DNA of 64,000 bases from NCBI RefSeq assembly GCF_032598785.1, contig NZ_CP102984.1, one strand, 5' to 3'. Source of the DNA: Terrisporobacter petrolearius. Lineage in GTDB: Bacteria > Bacillota > Clostridia > Peptostreptococcales > Peptostreptococcaceae. The notes beneath the pieces are model-generated. The model did no database searches. It worked only from the letters and a program-made list of their open reading frames with translations, and was not told where the DNA came from. The position numbers and the translations under genes are program-made. Below are positions 61,412 to 64,000 of this stretch, piece after piece; position 1 is the stretch's first letter; each line of letters begins with the position of its first letter.

Positions 61412-62394
61412 CTATTTCGCACCTCCTCTATAATATCAGAGTAAATATCTTCCACTGCACTTTCCAAACTAGGTTCAGGACTTTCCATGGCAAATTGTAT
61501 AGCCTCTTTTATTTCCTTATTAATATCTTCATCTATTTTATTAATTTCATCTTGAGTTACAACTTCGTTTTCAAGCATAAAACTTATCATTCTTTTAACT
61601 GGATCTTTTTCTAGCCACTGTTTTTGCTCTTCAGCTGGTTTATAATTAGCTGGATCACCTTCAAAATGTCCACGATGACGATAAGTTTTGCATTCTATTA
61701 ATGTAGGACCATAACCATCTCTTGCATGTTTTACAGCTTCTTCAACTGCCTCAAAAACAGCAAATACATCATTTCCATCTATTGCAATCCCAGGTATTCC
61801 ATAAGCATTGCCACGATCTGCTATATCTTTTATACTTTGATGCTTCGCCTGACTCATGGATATTCCGTAATAGTTATTTTCACATACAAAAACAACTGGA
61901 AGTTTCCATATACTAGCTAAATTTAAGGCTTCATGGAAAGTACCTTGATTTGTAGATGCATCGCCAAAGAAACATACGCATATTTGATTACTACCTTTGT
62001 ATTTAGCAGATAATCCTGCTCCTACTGCAATATTGTGACCTGCTCCTACTATACCATTTGCTCCAAGTATACCTTTTGAAGCATCTGCTATATGCATAGA
62101 TCCACCTTTGCCTTTGCAGTATCCAGTTGCTTTTCCAAAAAGTTCAGCCATCATTGATTTTAAATCTCCACCTTTTGCAATCATATGGCCGTGACCACGA
62201 TGAGTACTTGTAATATAGTCATCTTTATTAAGATGTTGACATACACCAGTAGCTACTGCTTCTTCCCCAATATATAAATGTACAAATCCTGGTATTTTAC
62301 CTTCTGAAAAAAGGTTCATAGCTGTAGTTTCAAATTCTCTTATTTTCTTCATACAAGTATACATCTCAACTACATTATTTTTGTTTATGTCCAT
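61408..62394 (-). CDS. acoA: acetoin dehydrogenase E1 alpha subunit
   Basis: 328 residues, thiamine-diphosphate enzyme. The TPP site is GDASTNQGTFHEALNLASIWKLPVVFVCENN; the ENNYYGISM and THRGHGHMIAKG elements are typical. With AcoB it splits acetoin into acetaldehyde and an acetyl group passed to AcoC. AGGGGGG lies before the ATG. It follows the Lin0512 gene by 40 bp. Confidence 0.93.
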   Translation of the reverse strand: MDINKNNVVEMYTCMKKIREFETTAMNLFSEGKIPGFVHLYIGEEAVATGVCQHLNKDDYITSTHRGHGHMIAKGGDLKSMMAELFGKATGYCKGKGGSMHIADASKGILGANGIVGAGHNIAVGAGLSAKYKGSNQICVCFFGDASTNQGTFHEALNLASIWKLPVVFVCENNYYGISMSQAKHQSIKDIADRGNAYGIPGIAIDGNDVFAVFEAVEEAVKHARDGYGPTLIECKTYRHRGHFEGDPANYKPAEEQKQWLEKDPVKRMISFMLENEVVTQDEINKIDEDINKEIKEAIQFAMESPEPSLESAVEDIYSDIIEEVRNR

Positions 62395-62434
62395 TTAAAG
62401 TTTCCCCCCTTATTTTTTAATAAATATTTTACAT

Positions 62435-62800
62435 TTAGTCTAAAATATTTACCTCAATACACGCCAAAGCTACTTCAATACTTTCATCTTTATCGTTGAA
62501 TTTTGCTAAAAAAATTCCTGGTGCCTTCATTCCACCCTGTATAGTTTTCACATTCACTTTTCCTACAGGCAAGTATGTAGCTACCTTATCACCATCTACC
62601 TCATCAGGCTTTGTTACTGCTAAAGTAAGATCAATAACCACCTTTTCATCTAAATCTTGTAGGTTTAGAATTTCCAACAGTCCACAAAGGCAGCTTTTAG
62701 ATGTGGCGTCTTTTACTGCTTTAATGCATGCATTTGTAACGTCTTGTCCATGAAAGTCTAAGCCTAAACCAAACTCAATTATATATCTTCCCGTAATCAT
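62435..62800 (-). CDS. Lin0512-family protein at the head of the aco operon
   Basis: 121 residues. RYIIEFGLGLDFHGQDVTNACIKAVKDA, SCLCGLLEI and the DESIEVALACIEV end match the Lin0512 family, a small conserved group of unknown role. Its place right after the sigma-54 promoter and before acoA links it to acetoin use. The ATG at 62800 directly abuts the GGGGG ribosome site, so the true start may differ slightly. Confidence 0.78.
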   Translation of the reverse strand: MITGRYIIEFGLGLDFHGQDVTNACIKAVKDATSKSCLCGLLEILNLQDLDEKVVIDLTLAVTKPDEVDGDKVATYLPVGKVNVKTIQGGMKAPGIFLAKFNDKDESIEVALACIEVNILD

Positions 62801-62843
62801 CCCCCTTATAAATGTGTATTTATGTTTTCACATTTATTTAGAT

Positions 62844-62859
62844 AGCAATTGTCATGCCA
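62844..62859 (-). promoter_or_regulatory. sigma-54 promoter of the aco operon
   Basis: TGGCATGACAATTGCT on the minus strand matches TGGCACG-N4-TTGCA/T almost completely. It is 44 bases upstream of the Lin0512 gene. Confidence 0.82.
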
Positions 62860-62929
62860 ATTGTAAAATTTTTCTTTATAAATAGATTAATACTCGCTTC
62901 AAGTTATTGATTCTTCTGTGTTTATACAA

Positions 62930-62980
62930 ATAAAATAAAAAAAGATATGCTTGAAGTCTAATAAGCTCAAGCATATCTTT
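62930..62980 (-). terminator. terminator after acoR
   Basis: AAAGATATGCTTGA pairs with TCAAGCATATCTTT around a 12-nt loop; a U-rich run follows on the minus strand. Confidence 0.85.
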
Positions 62981-62989
62981 TTACGATTT

Positions 62990-63017
62990 TGATACAAATT
63001 TGTATCACTATGTATCA
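62990..63017. promoter_or_regulatory. palindromic enhancer candidate for AcoR
   Basis: TGATACAAATTTGTATCA (62990-63007) is a perfect 18-bp palindrome, and a third TGTATCA copy follows at 63011-63017. It is about 130 bp upstream of the -24/-12 promoter, as expected for an enhancer-binding protein. Confidence 0.65.
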
Positions 63018-63048
63018 TAATAATTATATTTTCTCAATTATGAGAATT

Positions 63049-64000
63049 TTATTGTTTCAACATTTGAGAAACTTTTATTTTTTTAACATCAATTTTAAAT
63101 TTTTTTATTCGTCTATAAAGAGAGGCTCTACTAATTTCAAGACTTTTAGCTGCCAACTCCACATTTCCATTAGTTTTTTCTAATATATGTTTTATATTTT
63201 TACACTCTAACTCATCCAAAGAAGTTTCTCGATTATGAGAATTAATGAGACTACCGGACATATTATTCTCACTATCGCAAATAAAATCATCTGCAGTTAT
63301 AATTTGACTATTGCACAAATAAAATGCTCTTTCTATATAATTTTGAAGTTCTCTTATATTTCCTGGCCAGTTATACTCTACAAGTTTTTGCAAAAACTCT
63401 GAACTCATGTATTTTTTTTGATCTGGATATCTTTCATTAAAGTGATTTAGAAATTTTTCAGCGCAATAACAAATATCATTTGGTCTATCCCTTAATGGTG
63501 GAATATCTAGTTTTAATACATTGAATCTAAAATATAAATCTTGCCTAAATCTTTTTTTCTCAATTTCTAGTCTTAAATTTCTATTTGTCGCAACTATTAT
63601 TCTAATATCTAACTCTTTTTCATAATTTGCACCTAGTCTTCGTACTCTATGCATTTGTACTATTCTTAACAATTTGGCTTGGAATTCAAGTGGCATTTCA
63701 CCAATTTCATCTAAAAATATGGTACCATGATTAGCAAGCTCAAACTTTCCAGGATTCCCTTCTTTTAATGCTCCTGTAAATGCACCTTTTTCATAACCAA
63801 ATAATTCACTTTCTACTAAGTCCCTCGGTAGAGACGAGCAGTTTACTGCAACAAATGGTCCATTAAATCTATTGCTTGCATTATGTATTGATTGAGCAAA
63901 CAACTCTTTTCCTGTACCACTTTCTCCTTCTATAAGTATACAACCATCATATCTTGCATACTTTTTTGCTAACTGAACTATCTTTTTCATATTTTGGTCT
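63049..64000 (-). CDS. acoR: sigma-54-dependent activator AcoR (partial, N-terminus outside window)
   Basis: About 317 residues are seen. The AAA+ domain is nearly complete: GESGTGKE (Walker A), the GAFTGA loop that contacts sigma-54, FLDEIGEM (Walker B) and the arginine finger region FRQDLYFRFNV. A Fis-type helix-turn-helix (VELAAKSLEISRASLYRRIKKF) ends the chain. The frame stays open to the window edge, so the sensory domain lies beyond it. It should activate the aco operon next to it from the palindrome at 62990-63017. Confidence 0.88.
   Translation of the reverse strand, partial: DQNMKKIVQLAKKYARYDGCILIEGESGTGKELFAQSIHNASNRFNGPFVAVNCSSLPRDLVESELFGYEKGAFTGALKEGNPGKFELANHGTIFLDEIGEMPLEFQAKLLRIVQMHRVRRLGANYEKELDIRIIVATNRNLRLEIEKKRFRQDLYFRFNVLKLDIPPLRDRPNDICYCAEKFLNHFNERYPDQKKYMSSEFLQKLVEYNWPGNIRELQNYIERAFYLCNSQIITADDFICDSENNMSGSLINSHNRETSLDELECKNIKHILEKTNGNVELAAKSLEISRASLYRRIKKFKIDVKKIKVSQMLKQ

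Overview
The window looks like chromosomal DNA of a low-GC, spore-forming-type Clostridia, most likely in or near the Peptostreptococcaceae (Clostridioides / Terrisporobacter / Paraclostridium). The evidence is the very AT-rich sequence, strong GGAGG ribosome sites, frequent GTG and TTG starts, a reverse rubrerythrin, YgjP, VanW and DUF1540 proteins, and catabolic modules for glycerol and acetoin. This placement is an inference from gene content. No rRNA, tRNA, CRISPR array or intact mobile element was seen. The only mobile DNA is a decayed IS256-type remnant near 53.1-53.5 kb.

Layout. 1-4 kb: a NEAT-domain haem-uptake protein behind two Fur boxes (cut by the left edge), an arginase-family enzyme, an Asn-rich lipoprotein and two hypothetical proteins. 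4-10 kb: an Lsa/CplR-like ABC-F protein behind a uORF/terminator leader, then a YtrA-type GntR repressor, a DUF1648/DUF5808 membrane protein and a convergent ABC exporter carrying the same operator. 10-16 kb: a TauE permease, then glycerol catabolism (dihydroxyacetone kinase, glycerol dehydrogenase, PocR/AraC regulator) and a YgjP protein. 16-31 kb: a divergent Tet/EF-G-like GTPase, AraC regulator plus GltS, PlsC, a Na/Pi transporter with a Pho-box array, an atypical MoaA-like radical SAM protein, transporters, an HD protein, a PrsA-like foldase and a polysaccharide deacetylase.

32-38 kb: a compact histidine operon hisZGCBHAF-IE without hisD. Its leader encodes a His-rich peptide (HHH) and alternative hairpins that reproduce the enteric attenuator logic. 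38-47 kb: a flavodoxin-like oxidoreductase, a catalytically degenerate Fic protein, a paired FAD oxidoreductase and PyrK-like reductase, rubrerythrin, VanW and an acetyltransferase. 46-55 kb: two paralogous membrane pseudokinases flank a heterodimeric ABC exporter and a divergent two-component system. 55-58 kb: a YjiH transporter and an ornithine/alanine-racemase-like enzyme behind a T-box whose antiterminator/terminator module is duplicated. 58-64 kb: an acetoin dehydrogenase operon (Lin0512-family gene, acoA, acoB, acoX, acoC) with a sigma-54 promoter and palindromic enhancer, next to the AcoR activator cut by the right edge.

The most interesting content is regulatory RNA and DNA: the his attenuator, the tandem-module T-box, the 3-codon uORF leader of the ABC-F gene, the Pho-box array, the sigma-54/UAS pair and the shared GntR operator. 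Among proteins, the two pseudokinases, the degenerate Fic protein and the MoaA paralogue lacking key residues stand out. Start codons were moved from the longest reading frame where a Shine-Dalgarno site clearly picks a later one.
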